Shown here: positions 33,285 through 41,467 of the stretch, in pieces
How the letters are laid out: each line of letters begins with the position of its first letter
How positions within the stretch are numbered: position 1 is the stretch's first letter
DNA from: Streptomyces sp. WZ.A104
GTDB lineage: Bacteria > Actinomycetota > Actinomycetes > Streptomycetales > Streptomycetaceae
Assembly (NCBI RefSeq): GCF_002382885.1
Contig: NZ_NWVL01000068.1
Coordinates: 1-41,925, forward strand
Direction: 5' to 3'
Length of the DNA stretch: 41,925 bases
Notes under the pieces: model-generated
The model's input: only the letters and a program-made list of their open reading frames with translations
The model's database searches: none
Told to the model about the DNA's origin: nothing
Position numbers and translations under genes: made by a program

Positions 33285-33976
33285 AGCCCCAGTCCGCCCG
33301 GCCCGCCGAGGCCGCCGGTCCGGTCGCGGCGCAGGGCGATCGAGCCGAACGGGGTCCGCAGCCGCAGCCAGCCGCCCGAGGCGAACAGCGAGACCGGGAA
33401 GTCCGGGTCGGCTCGGAGGAAGCCGAGGGACTGGGCGGCGTGCACGGCGCGCAGGGGCAGGTCCGTCGTACCGACCGGCCGGGACCAGATCTCACGGCCG
33501 ATCCGGTCGCGCTCGGCGCGGGTGCGCGACTCCTCGGGCAGCGCTTCGTCCCGCGTACGGAATTCGGCGACAGCCGCGTCGAGGGCGGTGCGCAGGGCGT
33601 CCGGACCGGGCAGCCCGGCCTGCTCCCGCCAGGGCCCCCGGGGCGGCAGGACACCGGTCCACGGCGGCCCGGTGACGGGTGCGGGCAGCGCCCCGGCCTG
33701 CTCGCCGGGGCCCTCACCGGAGACGTCGAGGGACTCCAGCAGTTCCCCAGCCGACACCGTGATGTCGAGCGTCTCGGGGCGGGCCAGACGGGCCGCACGG
33801 ATGGCGAGGACCTCGAAGGAGGGCGGGCGGCCGAACACGGCCAGCGCGTCGCCGCCGCCCGCCTGCAACCGGACCGCGGCGGCCCGGTCGTAGTGGAGCA
33901 GCCGGCCGAGGAAGGCGGCGAGATCCGCCGCCTCCCTCGGGTCGGCGAACAGCAGCGACTGCACGGGCACGGTCAT
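33266..33976 (-). CDS. conserved hypothetical protein, third gene of the ettA operon
   Basis: 236 residues, not recognised. ATG at 33976-33974 overlaps the stop of the thioesterase gene (ATGA), so it is translationally coupled. The N-terminal 80 residues (LLFADPREAADLAAFLGRLL, HYDRAAAVRLQAGGGDALAV, FEVLAIRAARL) look like an alpha/beta domain with a predicted hydrophobic core. A Pro/Gly-rich middle follows, then a helical stretch (ALRTALDAAVAEFRTRDEAL) and a beta-rich end (FPVSLFASGGWLRLRTPFGS). The C-terminus runs into Gly-rich sequence and stops inside the 18-bp tandem repeats, so it may have been lengthened or shortened by them. No signal peptide or membrane segment. Confidence 0.7.
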   Translation of the reverse strand: MTVPVQSLLFADPREAADLAAFLGRLLHYDRAAAVRLQAGGGDALAVFGRPPSFEVLAIRAARLARPETLDITVSAGELLESLDVSGEGPGEQAGALPAPVTGPPWTGVLPPRGPWREQAGLPGPDALRTALDAAVAEFRTRDEALPEESRTRAERDRIGREIWSRPVGTTDLPLRAVHAAQSLGFLRADPDFPVSLFASGGWLRLRTPFGSIALRRDRTGGLGGPGGLGLSVGPG

Positions 33977-34395
33977 GCCGCGGCGGGCTCCTCTGCCAGG
34001 TACTTCTGGAGGAAGAGCTTCTCCTCGGCGGAGATCCGCCGGGGCCGCTCCGCCGCCAGGTCGTAGGGGACGACGACGGTCGAGGCCCGTACGTACACCT
34101 GCTCGGGGTCCTTGATCTCATAGGCGATCGTCAGGGACGCGGCGCCTATCTTCGTGACCCACGACTCGACGGTCACCGGCTCGTGCCGGTGGACCAGCGG
34201 CCGTACGTAGTCGATCTCGTGCCGGGCCACGACGGACCCGCCCGAGAACGACGGCGAGCCGTCCCCCGGCGCCAGCCGGAACATGAAGTCGATGCGCGCC
34301 TCCTCCAGATAGCGGAGGAAGACCACGTTGTTGACGTGGCCGAAGGCATCCATGTCCGACCAGCGCAGAGGGCAGCTGTAGAGGTGACGAGCCAA
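33973..34395 (-). CDS. hotdog-fold acyl-CoA thioesterase (4HBT family)
   Basis: 140 residues. TTG at 34395-34393, with GAGG about ten bases upstream, gives the start LARHLYSCPLRWSDMDAFGH (formyl-Met in place of Leu), which fits the family length. The active-site region is SDMDAFGHVNNVVFLRYLEE, where the Asp at the head of the DAFGHVNN stretch is the catalytic residue of 4-hydroxybenzoyl-CoA thioesterase-like enzymes. Further conserved parts are HEIDYVRPLVHRHEPVTVES and ASTVVVPYDLAAERPRRIS. It hydrolyses acyl-CoA thioesters; chain preference is not readable. Five bases after the ettA stop and overlapping the next gene, so it is in the ettA operon. Confidence 0.85.
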   Translation of the reverse strand: MARHLYSCPLRWSDMDAFGHVNNVVFLRYLEEARIDFMFRLAPGDGSPSFSGGSVVARHEIDYVRPLVHRHEPVTVESWVTKIGAASLTIAYEIKDPEQVYVRASTVVVPYDLAAERPRRISAEEKLFLQKYLAEEPAAA

Positions 34396-34400
34396 GACGA

Positions 34401-36065
<1,665 letters not shown>

Positions 36066-36655
36066 GAGAAACCGTCCGGCAGCAATAGAGGTGTGGGCAG
36101 ATACACCCCATCTTGCCTGACGTCCACCCGCCGGGGGAAACCCGTATGCGCACAGGCCTCTGACCTCGGGCGCGAGGACCGGCGCGACCGTCTGTCACGG
36201 TCATTGAAGGTGGTCGTCGGGCGTCCTTGGCCACCCCCTGACGGCCCACAGACGGCCCAGTAATGGGCGGACTACGCAGGTCAGGCACGAGGCCCGTGGC
36301 CCGGGACCGGCCCTTCGGCCGCTCCGCAAAGCAGGACGATCGGTTCTGCACGGGACACCCGAAGATCGCTTCGTGCTGCGTACGCCCCCACGCTCTCCAA
36401 CTGCGCGTATCGCCGCACGCAGCCGTTCAGCGGCGTTGATGCGGCAGGTCAGAGGGGTACAGCGGACAGCTTCGAGGAGCGGTGTTCAAGAGCGTCTGCG
36501 TTCTCCTACGCGCGAGCACTGCCGTGGCCCACACATGGCCCGCCGCGCCGCGACTCGCGCCCCACCGGCAAGTCCGGGCACCACTCTCAGCAGAGCCGAC
36601 GAGATGGAGGAACATGGCAAGCTTGGACCGACTACGACGGAGAGAGGGGAGACTC
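36066..36655. other. gene-free region, probable left boundary of the integrative element
   Basis: 590 bases between ettA (minus) and the GntR-like gene (plus). It must hold the ettA promoter and the end of the integrative element. I searched both strands by eye for a tRNA or T-arm and found none, nor a long direct repeat that could be attL. A weak TTGATG/TACAGC pair near 36438-36465 is the only plus-strand promoter candidate. If ATG 36614 (GGAGG three bases upstream) is the true GntR start, the gap ends there. Confidence 0.5.
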
Positions 36656-37123
36656 GTGTCGCAGCAGGCCAGCCCTCGCGGGACCTTCCTGAAGATCGCT
36701 GAAGTCGTCAGGGCTCGGATCGATGCCGACCCGGCGATGACCGAGCTACCAACGGCTGCGGACCTGATGGGCGAGTTCGGCGTCTCCCGAGGCGTAGCTC
36801 TCCGGGTCTTCGATGTCCTCCAGGAGCAGGGCGCCGCAGAACGCGTTGCTGGCAGTCGCTTGCGAGTAGTGCGACGCGGTGAAGCCGTCGACCGCCGACC
36901 GTTGGCCGAACGACTCACCGACGTGATCACGAATGACCAGCTCCCCGTGGGGGCGACCTTCCCGAGCTCGACCAAGCTGTGCGCGCGGTTCGGCGTCTCC
37001 CGGCCCACCCTGGCCAAGGCGCTTCACAAACTGGAAGCCGCCGGGCTTCTGTCGGAAAGCAAGCAGGGCAAGCCTCGCACCGTACTGTCCCTGCCGAAGC
37101 GAGAGGAGAGTGCCAGCCCGTGA
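36656..37123 (+). CDS. GntR-like regulator with two winged helix-turn-helix domains
   Basis: 155 residues from GTG 36656 (GGGGAG six bases upstream); ATG 36614 would add 14 residues but has its GGAGG only three bases away. Two DNA-binding domains of the GntR type stand in tandem: about 10-72 (LPTAADLMGEFGVSRGVALR, then VFDVLQEQGAAERV) and 81-145 (FPSSTKLCARFGVSRPTLAK, then ALHKLEAAGLLSES). No effector domain follows, unlike the typical 240-residue GntR repressor such as KorSA of pSAM2. The stop overlaps the HD gene start (GTGA). Probably a repressor in the control circuit of this element; the 7-1-7 palindrome at 39089-39103 is a candidate target. Lower GC than the flanking chromosome. Confidence 0.8.
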   Translation: MSQQASPRGTFLKIAEVVRARIDADPAMTELPTAADLMGEFGVSRGVALRVFDVLQEQGAAERVAGSRLRVVRRGEAVDRRPLAERLTDVITNDQLPVGATFPSSTKLCARFGVSRPTLAKALHKLEAAGLLSESKQGKPRTVLSLPKREESASP

Positions 37124-37692
37124 GCACCAAGGTGTTGACCGATTGGGCATACCCCCTTGCCGAATCGCTGCTCTCAGAGCCCCTGCCGCGTCGGTGGGCG
37201 CACTCGCAGGGCGTGGCAGAAAGAGCCCGTGTGCTTGGCCCGATCCTCGGCTCGGACGCCGATCTGCTGGAAGCGGCAGCAGTGCTTCACGACATCGGCT
37301 ATGCGCCCGATCTTGCCAAGACGGGCTTTCACCCGCTGGACGGGGCGCGGTATCTGCGGGATGTCGCTCGCGCTGACGAGAGGGTGGTGCGCCTAGTGGC
37401 TCATCACTCCTGCGCGTGGATGGAGGCGGAAGCCCGAGGGCTCCGGGATGAACTGGAGGAGGAGTTCCCCCGAGAGGATCCCCACCTGAGCGATGCTCTC
37501 TGCTTCTGCGACATGAACACCACGCCGGACGGCACCCCGACGAATCCCGTGGACCGGATCAATGAGATCGCTGGTCGCTACGGTCCGGAGAGCTTGATCG
37601 GGATGTTCATCCGCCGAGCCGAACCGGAGATCCTCGGCTGCGCGGTGCGCGTCCTTGAGCGACTTGCCACCGTCAAGCGTCAGCCGACGTAG
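37120..37692 (+). CDS. HD-domain phosphohydrolase-like protein
   Basis: 190 residues; GTG at 37120 overlaps the regulator stop (GTGA), with GAGAGGAG about 12 bases upstream. HD-type metal ligands: His28 in RRWAHSQGVAER, His57-Asp58 in AAVLHDIGYAPDL, His95/His96 in VRLVAHHSCAW and an Asp near DALCFCDMN. The family includes nucleotide phosphohydrolases and phosphodiesterases; the substrate here is unknown. Coupled to a DNA-binding protein with no sensor of its own, it may provide the sensing function, or act on a nucleotide signal. The 3' end overlaps the convergent Nudix gene by 13 bases. Confidence 0.85.
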   Translation: MSTKVLTDWAYPLAESLLSEPLPRRWAHSQGVAERARVLGPILGSDADLLEAAAVLHDIGYAPDLAKTGFHPLDGARYLRDVARADERVVRLVAHHSCAWMEAEARGLRDELEEEFPREDPHLSDALCFCDMNTTPDGTPTNPVDRINEIAGRYGPESLIGMFIRRAEPEILGCAVRVLERLATVKRQPT

Positions 37693-38153
37693 GGCGCTGT
37701 CCGCTCCCGGTCCAGAGCGTGCTCGATCCGGAGCCGCATGGTGGGGTGGATGTCGAACTCCCGCAGGTCCGATGGGCTGACCCATCGGACCTGCGTCGTC
37801 TCATCACTCGTCCGGACGTCTCCACCGACCGGGCGGGCGCGAAAGCAGATGCTGAACTGCTGACGTGCCTCGCCGTCGTCGTACAGCATCACGTGCCCGG
37901 GGTCTGTGTAGATCCCAGACATGTCGACGACTTCAGCTTTGATGCCGGTCTCTTCCCACACCTCGCGCACCACGGTGTCGCTGATGGACTCACCCACGTC
38001 GTGCCCACCGCCGGGCAGTGCCCAACGGCCGTTATCCGACCGCTGGATCAGCAGTACCTCGCCTGAGTCGTTCTGGACGAAGGCCACGACGGACGGCACG
38101 ACAGAGTTGGCCGGTGGGGCATCGGGATCGTGAAGGTAGTCGATGCGTCCCAT
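37680..38153 (-). CDS. Nudix hydrolase, Pif-like candidate
   Basis: 157 residues; ATG at 38153-38151 with GGGAG seven bases upstream. The Nudix box is perfect: from Gly49 through Glu55, Arg63-Glu64, Glu67-Glu68 to Gly70-Ile71, with ALPGGGHDVGES and REVWEETGIKAEV readable. Nudix enzymes cleave nucleoside diphosphates linked to another group. In the streptomycete element pSAM2 the Nudix protein Pif blocks transfer between cells that already carry the element, and the position here, in the regulatory part of an integrative element, makes a Pif-like role reasonable. This is analogy from motif and context; DNA or nucleotide repair cannot be excluded. Two bases after the XRE gene stop, so in one operon with it. 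Confidence 0.88.
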   Translation of the reverse strand: MGRIDYLHDPDAPPANSVVPSVVAFVQNDSGEVLLIQRSDNGRWALPGGGHDVGESISDTVVREVWEETGIKAEVVDMSGIYTDPGHVMLYDDGEARQQFSICFRARPVGGDVRTSDETTQVRWVSPSDLREFDIHPTMRLRIEHALDRERTAPYVG

Positions 38154-38155
38154 GT

Positions 38156-38914
38156 TCAAGCTCCCGTGATGTCGTGGTCCGAGACCGGGCGGGCACTGCC
38201 CCAGGTCTGTTCGATGCTATTCGCGTAGGTGTCGAATAGTCCGCCGCCTGGCAACCGCCGCAGGTGCAGGACGGGCGCCATGTAGGCCCCGATCCCGTAG
38301 ACGTGGGCGTTCACCAACATCTCGTCATCGGATCGGAAGAGCGAGTTGTAGAGCGTCCCGTCATGCAGGCGGAAGCCGATGTCCGGGTGGCTAGCGAAGA
38401 GCGGTCGGTAGTTCACCAGAGCGTTGCGAATCTTGCCGTCCATAATGCGGTGGCCTTCGTCTATACCGCGCTGCCGCACAGCCGCACAGTCCGGGTCCCC
38501 CAGCAGGATCCGCACCTGCGTGGCTTCTTCCGCCTTCTTCTTCAAGAGGTCATGAAACAGCGGGTCTTCCGAAAGCCAGAGCCCAGAGTAGACGAGGACA
38601 TCAACCCGGGACTCGGCTCGTTCGTAGATCTCACGCCACAAGGTGTTCGGCACCATGTGGCGGTGCGGGTAGATGGTGACGATCTCAGCCTTGCTCAAGT
38701 CGGTTGACGTAGCGACAGCGCGCGAGTCGTCCCACAGCGTCGTCACATCGACGTTGAGCTTCACGGCCGTGGCGTACTGATGCCGTCTGTAGGGGACTTT
38801 GCCCTGCGTGATCCAGCGTTCGACCGTCTTCGGGTTGACCTCGATCGAGTCGGCCAGTTCCTGGATGGTCACACCCTGAGCGAGCAGGGCGGAGCGCAAG
38901 CGTTCGTTGGACAT
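38156..38914 (-). CDS. XRE-type HTH regulator with PLD-like (DUF5919-like) C-domain
   Basis: 252 residues; ATG at 38914-38912. Residues about 5-60 are a Cro/C1-type helix-turn-helix (LLAQGVTIQELADSIEVNPK, then TVERWITQGKVP). The rest, from about 75 (AEIVTIYPHRHMVPNTLWRE; YERAESRVDVLVYSGLWLSE; ATQVRILLGDPDC), resembles the phospholipase-D-like domain of DUF5919 regulators. The two catalytic HKD motifs are not present, so it is more likely a ligand-binding than an enzymatic domain. It heads the minus-strand pair with the Nudix gene and faces the transfer operon across the 661-bp region, where a repressor for both directions would be expected to bind. Confidence 0.75.
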   Translation of the reverse strand: MSNERLRSALLAQGVTIQELADSIEVNPKTVERWITQGKVPYRRHQYATAVKLNVDVTTLWDDSRAVATSTDLSKAEIVTIYPHRHMVPNTLWREIYERAESRVDVLVYSGLWLSEDPLFHDLLKKKAEEATQVRILLGDPDCAAVRQRGIDEGHRIMDGKIRNALVNYRPLFASHPDIGFRLHDGTLYNSLFRSDDEMLVNAHVYGIGAYMAPVLHLRRLPGGGLFDTYANSIEQTWGSARPVSDHDITGA

Positions 38915-39067
38915 CTCAACCCCCGTGGGACGTCTTGGGACCTCTCGAAGGTAGCCAGATGCCCTTCAGCTGTCCACGGACGGGGTGAACAACGCCCCCG
39001 GCCTGGCCTGATGCTGATGGTGCGCCAGGAAGTCAAGGCGCGAAACAAGAAGCCACCACGGCCACGC

Positions 39068-39097
39068 TTGACAGAACCCCAATGCAGGACCTGTAAT
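39068..39097 (+). promoter_or_regulatory. promoter of the small-gene (transfer-associated) operon
   Basis: TTGACA at 39068-39073 and TGTAAT at 39092-39097 with an 18-base spacer: a perfect -35 and five of six positions of the -10, unusually close to the vegetative consensus for Streptomyces. Such a strong promoter would normally be held off by a repressor, which fits the palindrome covering its -10. Confidence 0.75.
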
Positions 39098-39103
39098 ACA
39101 GGT
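39089..39103. promoter_or_regulatory. operator palindrome over the -10
   Basis: ACCTGTAATACAGGT: seven-base perfect arms around a central A. The GT-N3-AC core is the pattern of FadR-type GntR operators; binding would occlude the -10 at 39092-39097. Candidate ligand proteins are the double-winged-helix regulator (36656) and the XRE protein (38156). Confidence 0.7.
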
Positions 39104-39216
39104 ATCGCATCAGCCGTCAGGCAGAGGCGAAGGAGGGCCCTCTTGGGGGTGCTTCGACGTGCGCGACCAGAGCGCCCGGAGGGTCCCGGAAGCGGGAGTG
39201 AGCCCAAAGGAAGCCC

Positions 39217-39237
39217 TGTTCCTTGAGAACTGAACAG
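39217..39237 (+). promoter_or_regulatory. boxA-like antitermination motif
   Basis: TGTTCCTTGAGAACT followed by GAACAG. This is very close to the boxA of actinobacterial rRNA leaders (TGTTxTTTGAGAACTCAA type), the RNA site bound by NusB-NusE. It lies about 115 bases after the promoter, is followed after eight bases by a 7-bp hairpin, and precedes a terminator-like hairpin by 270 bases. Confidence 0.6.
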
Positions 39238-39510
39238 TGAACTGAAGCGAGGTGAGAGCCCTCGCTCCCGTGACGGCCGGGTGAGCCGTCGGCAGTGGTG
39301 CGGCGCGTCGGCGCAGTACGCACGATCCTGCGGCCCTGGAGAACACCACGGTGCCACCCGCAGCGAGCTGCCCTGCTGAGCGCCAGGCAGAGAGATGGCG
39401 TGTCACCTTCCGCAGCTCACGCTGCGGCCGGTTGCCTCCTCTGCCCGTCCGGCCCCCTGGGGTCGTACGGGCGGGGCTGAGGGGAGCCGGATTGCTGGTT
39501 CCAACGGCGA

Positions 39511-39540
39511 GAACCCCCGGAGCTGTAACTCCGGGGGTTC
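39511..39540 (+). terminator. terminator-like hairpin in the leader
   Basis: GAACCCCCGGAG (39511-39522) pairs perfectly with CTCCGGGGGTTC (39529-39540) around the six-base loop CTGTAA. It sits only 35 bases before the first gene. It could terminate leader transcripts unless antitermination occurs, or protect or insulate the mRNA 5' end after processing. Confidence 0.65.
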
Positions 39541-39575
39541 GTGTTGAGCCGTTCCTGCCTGAGAGGAACAGACCC

Positions 39576-39845
39576 ATGAAGAGCATCGCAGCACTTCAGG
39601 CCGTTGTTACGGCCACCCCGTTCGACGGTGAACCGTCGGACGCCGAGCTGGACGCGATTGACCGGGAGATGCCGCTGATCCTGGCGGACGTCGCCTTGCT
39701 GGATGCGCTGATCATGACCATCGACCGCATGCCGTCCGAGCTGGATGAGCGGCGTATCCGTCGGGCCCGGCGTCGGGTGCTGGCCGCCCGCCGGGACCTG
39801 ACCAACCAGGCCGCCGCCGTGAACACCTCGGACGGTGCGGCATGA
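39576..39845 (+). CDS. DUF6284-family small protein
   Basis: 89 residues; ATG at 39576 after GAGAGGAAC. It reads MKSIAALQAVVTATPFDGEP, then ELDAIDREMPLILADVALLD, RMPSELDERRIRRARRRVLA. This is the form of DUF6284 proteins, small helical proteins that I know from streptomycete integrative elements. Two helices are likely, the second strongly basic, so nucleic-acid or membrane association is possible. First gene of the operon; overlaps the next by four bases. Role unknown. Confidence 0.8.
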   Translation: MKSIAALQAVVTATPFDGEPSDAELDAIDREMPLILADVALLDALIMTIDRMPSELDERRIRRARRRVLAARRDLTNQAAAVNTSDGAA

Positions 39846-40066
39846 GTGAGCCGATGACACGGGAGAGCAGTCCGGCCGCCGCCGGGCGCGCCTACCCGAT
39901 CACGCCCCGGCCTGAGGATGACGCCCGGTTCACCGTGGGTCTGACCCTGGACGTGGCCGACGTGCTCACCCAGCACGGCTACCCCCGGCCCGCCTCCGGC
40001 CTGGACTGGGTGGAATTGAAGATGGCCCTGTTCCGCTTCCTGTACGGGAACGGCGGTGCGTCATGA
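39842..40066 (+). CDS. small hypothetical protein of the element
   Basis: 74 residues, ATGA overlaps at both ends, so it is embedded in the operon. A flexible N-terminus (about 25 residues) leads to a compact part (FTVGLTLDVADVLTQHGYPR and GLDWVELKMALFRFLYGNGG). No known motif. Small acidic proteins of this kind regularly follow DUF6284 in such elements; function unknown. Confidence 0.7.
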   Translation: MSEPMTRESSPAAAGRAYPITPRPEDDARFTVGLTLDVADVLTQHGYPRPASGLDWVELKMALFRFLYGNGGAS

Positions 40067-40932
40067 ACCGCTTCGGCAAGGGCCTGCTGGTCGCCGCTCT
40101 GGTCGGCGTGGTCGGTATGGCGTTCCGGGTCTCGTGGAACGCGTTGCGGGACGTCGCCACGGCGACCGGTGCGGACGCCACGGCCGCGTTGCTCTACCCC
40201 TTCGTCGTGGACGGGCTGATGGCCCTGGCGCTGGTCGCGGCCCTGGTCCTGACCGGTGATGCCCGACGGTTCGCGCTGCGGGTGCTGGCCGCCTACACCC
40301 TGGCCTCACTCGTCCTCAACTACGTCCACGGGCTCGTCCCGCAGCTCCACGACAAGGTGGTCGACTGGGGTCGACTGGCCGAGTGGGACCCCGCCAACTG
40401 GGCCCTGGTCCTGCTGGCCACGTCACTGCCGGTCGGGTCGATCTACTTCGGCTCCGACCTGGTCGCCAAGGTCCTGCACCACCGGCCGATCGAGACACCG
40501 GCCAACACCCCGAATCAGGATGAATCGTCCGAGACATACGCAAATCGGTCTACAGCTGACCTGGGGGAATCGGCCCCCGCGCCGATCATCCCGGCCCCGG
40601 TTCCTGCGGAGCTGGAAGCCGCCCCGGTGGTCTCGTTGGTGAAGTCGACCGATCGGGTCCCGGTCGGCGCGGTGGCCGCCGAGTCGACCCGCCCGCGCCG
40701 GGCGACCGGACGCGTTCCCGAGGTGGCCCGATCGAGCCGACCGGTCCGCACCGCCGACCAGCTCCTGACCGAAGCTCGAAAGGCTACGGCCGACTGGTCG
40801 GATCGGGAGCTGACCGCCGAGGGCATCCGCCGGGCGGTCCGCACGTCCCCGGCCAAGGCCCGAGTCCTGCGGGACACGCTGCGTGCCGAGCGCGAGCAGT
40901 CGGTGGCCGGTGCGGGTGAGGCGGCGGCCTGA
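40063..40932 (+). CDS. DUF2637-type membrane protein (spread-protein-like)
   Basis: 289 residues. Four membrane helices in the first 145 residues: GLLVAALVGVVGMAFRVSW, ALLYPFVVDGLMALALVAAL, FALRVLAAYTLASLVLNYVH and NWALVLLATSLPVGSIYFGS. This matches the DUF2637 family, frequent in actinomycete conjugative elements and grouped with spread (Spd) proteins. A long flexible middle (about 150-220) precedes a C-terminal helical segment (RTADQLLTEARKATADWSDR; LTAEGIRRAVRTSPAKARVL) that resembles a helix-turn-helix of the type in Rep or Tra-associated proteins. It may help move element DNA between compartments of the mycelium. Ends with a one-base overlap (TGATG). Confidence 0.75.
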   Translation: MNRFGKGLLVAALVGVVGMAFRVSWNALRDVATATGADATAALLYPFVVDGLMALALVAALVLTGDARRFALRVLAAYTLASLVLNYVHGLVPQLHDKVVDWGRLAEWDPANWALVLLATSLPVGSIYFGSDLVAKVLHHRPIETPANTPNQDESSETYANRSTADLGESAPAPIIPAPVPAELEAAPVVSLVKSTDRVPVGAVAAESTRPRRATGRVPEVARSSRPVRTADQLLTEARKATADWSDRELTAEGIRRAVRTSPAKARVLRDTLRAEREQSVAGAGEAAA

Positions 40933-41291
40933 TGGCCGCCGTGTACCGGTGGCGGCTCGCCCCGGACGGGTTGGCCACCCGGCGTCAGCTCCGTGCGCTG
41001 GGGTTGCGGCCGGGTGGTCAGGACGTGGTCGCGGAGGTTCATCGCCCCCGGCGTCGGGGGCGGGCTCCGCTGGTCGCCTACCTCTACCGCATCGACCGCG
41101 CCCGGCCCGTCCGGCCCATGACCCCGGGCCGTACCGCAGCGCTCGCCGCCGCGATGACCGCGCGCCGCACCTGCCCCAACTGCCGCACCGATGTGGGGTA
41201 TTGCATCCCGCGCTCGCTCGGCATGTGCGTCCCCTGCCACAACGCCCCCGCCCCCTCGCACCTCGAAGGGAACCGCTGTGTCCTTCCGTGA
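40932..41291 (+). CDS. RRQRL-motif-type zinc-binding protein
   Basis: 119 residues; ATG at 40932 shares one base with the previous stop. After YRWRLAPDGLATRRQLRALG comes LRPGGQDVVAEVHRPRRRGR, the conserved part of a mobile-element family named for its RRQRL motif (here RRQLR). Near the C-terminus, CPNC (about 80) and CVPC (about 97) should hold one zinc ion. Strongly basic, so probably nucleic-acid binding. Its last 14 bases overlap the next gene. Confidence 0.7.
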   Translation: MAAVYRWRLAPDGLATRRQLRALGLRPGGQDVVAEVHRPRRRGRAPLVAYLYRIDRARPVRPMTPGRTAALAAAMTARRTCPNCRTDVGYCIPRSLGMCVPCHNAPAPSHLEGNRCVLP

Positions 41292-41448
41292 ACGCCTCAC
41301 TCGCACCCTCCACGCCGCCGGTCTCCGTATCGCCGGAGAGCCCGGGGGCCGTGCCGCGAACGTCCTGACCAGCCTGCTCGGGCTCGGCCGGATCGAGCTG
41401 TGCACCAACCCGGCCTGCACCGACTGCGCGCCCGCCCCGGCCACCTGA
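41278..41448 (+). CDS. small mobile-element protein with CX4CX2C end
   Basis: 56 residues; GTG at 41278 with GAAGGGAAC upstream, overlapping the preceding gene. It reads SFRERLTRTLHAAGLRIAGE and ends in a CTNPACTDC motif. One basic helix and a small cysteine cluster; too short to classify. Proteins of this size and position are annotated as mobile element transfer proteins in related elements. Confidence 0.6.
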   Translation: MSFRERLTRTLHAAGLRIAGEPGGRAANVLTSLLGLGRIELCTNPACTDCAPAPAT

Positions 41449-41467
41449 CCCGAAGGGAACTGCCGTC

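Larger units (their letters stand above)
38915..39575. other. regulatory leader region of the integrative-element operon
   Basis: 661 bases without a credible gene. In order: the start region of the minus-strand XRE gene; a strong plus-strand promoter (39068-39097) overlapped by a palindromic operator (39089-39103); a boxA-like motif (39217-39237); hairpins at 39246-39266 (7-bp stem) and 39272-39290 (6-bp stem); several weaker pairings; a terminator-like 12-bp hairpin (39511-39540). The transcript leader before the first gene would be about 470 nucleotides, far longer than usual in Streptomyces. Confidence 0.7.

Noticed and set aside
33117..33893. Plus-strand frame beginning with QPGPxx hexapeptide repeats, collagen-like in look
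   Set aside because: No ribosome site, lies opposite a coupled minus-strand gene, and the sequence after the repeats is typical antisense filler. Treated as a DNA repeat.
36470..36500. GTTCAAG-like T-loop suggesting a tRNA remnant
   Set aside because: No pairing arms flank it, and no acceptor or anticodon stem can be drawn.
39351..39575. Upstream in-frame extension of the DUF6284 gene, and a 61-codon frame at 39295-39480
   Set aside because: The true start at 39576 has a good ribosome site and matches the family; the upstream region contains a 12-bp hairpin and leader structure instead.
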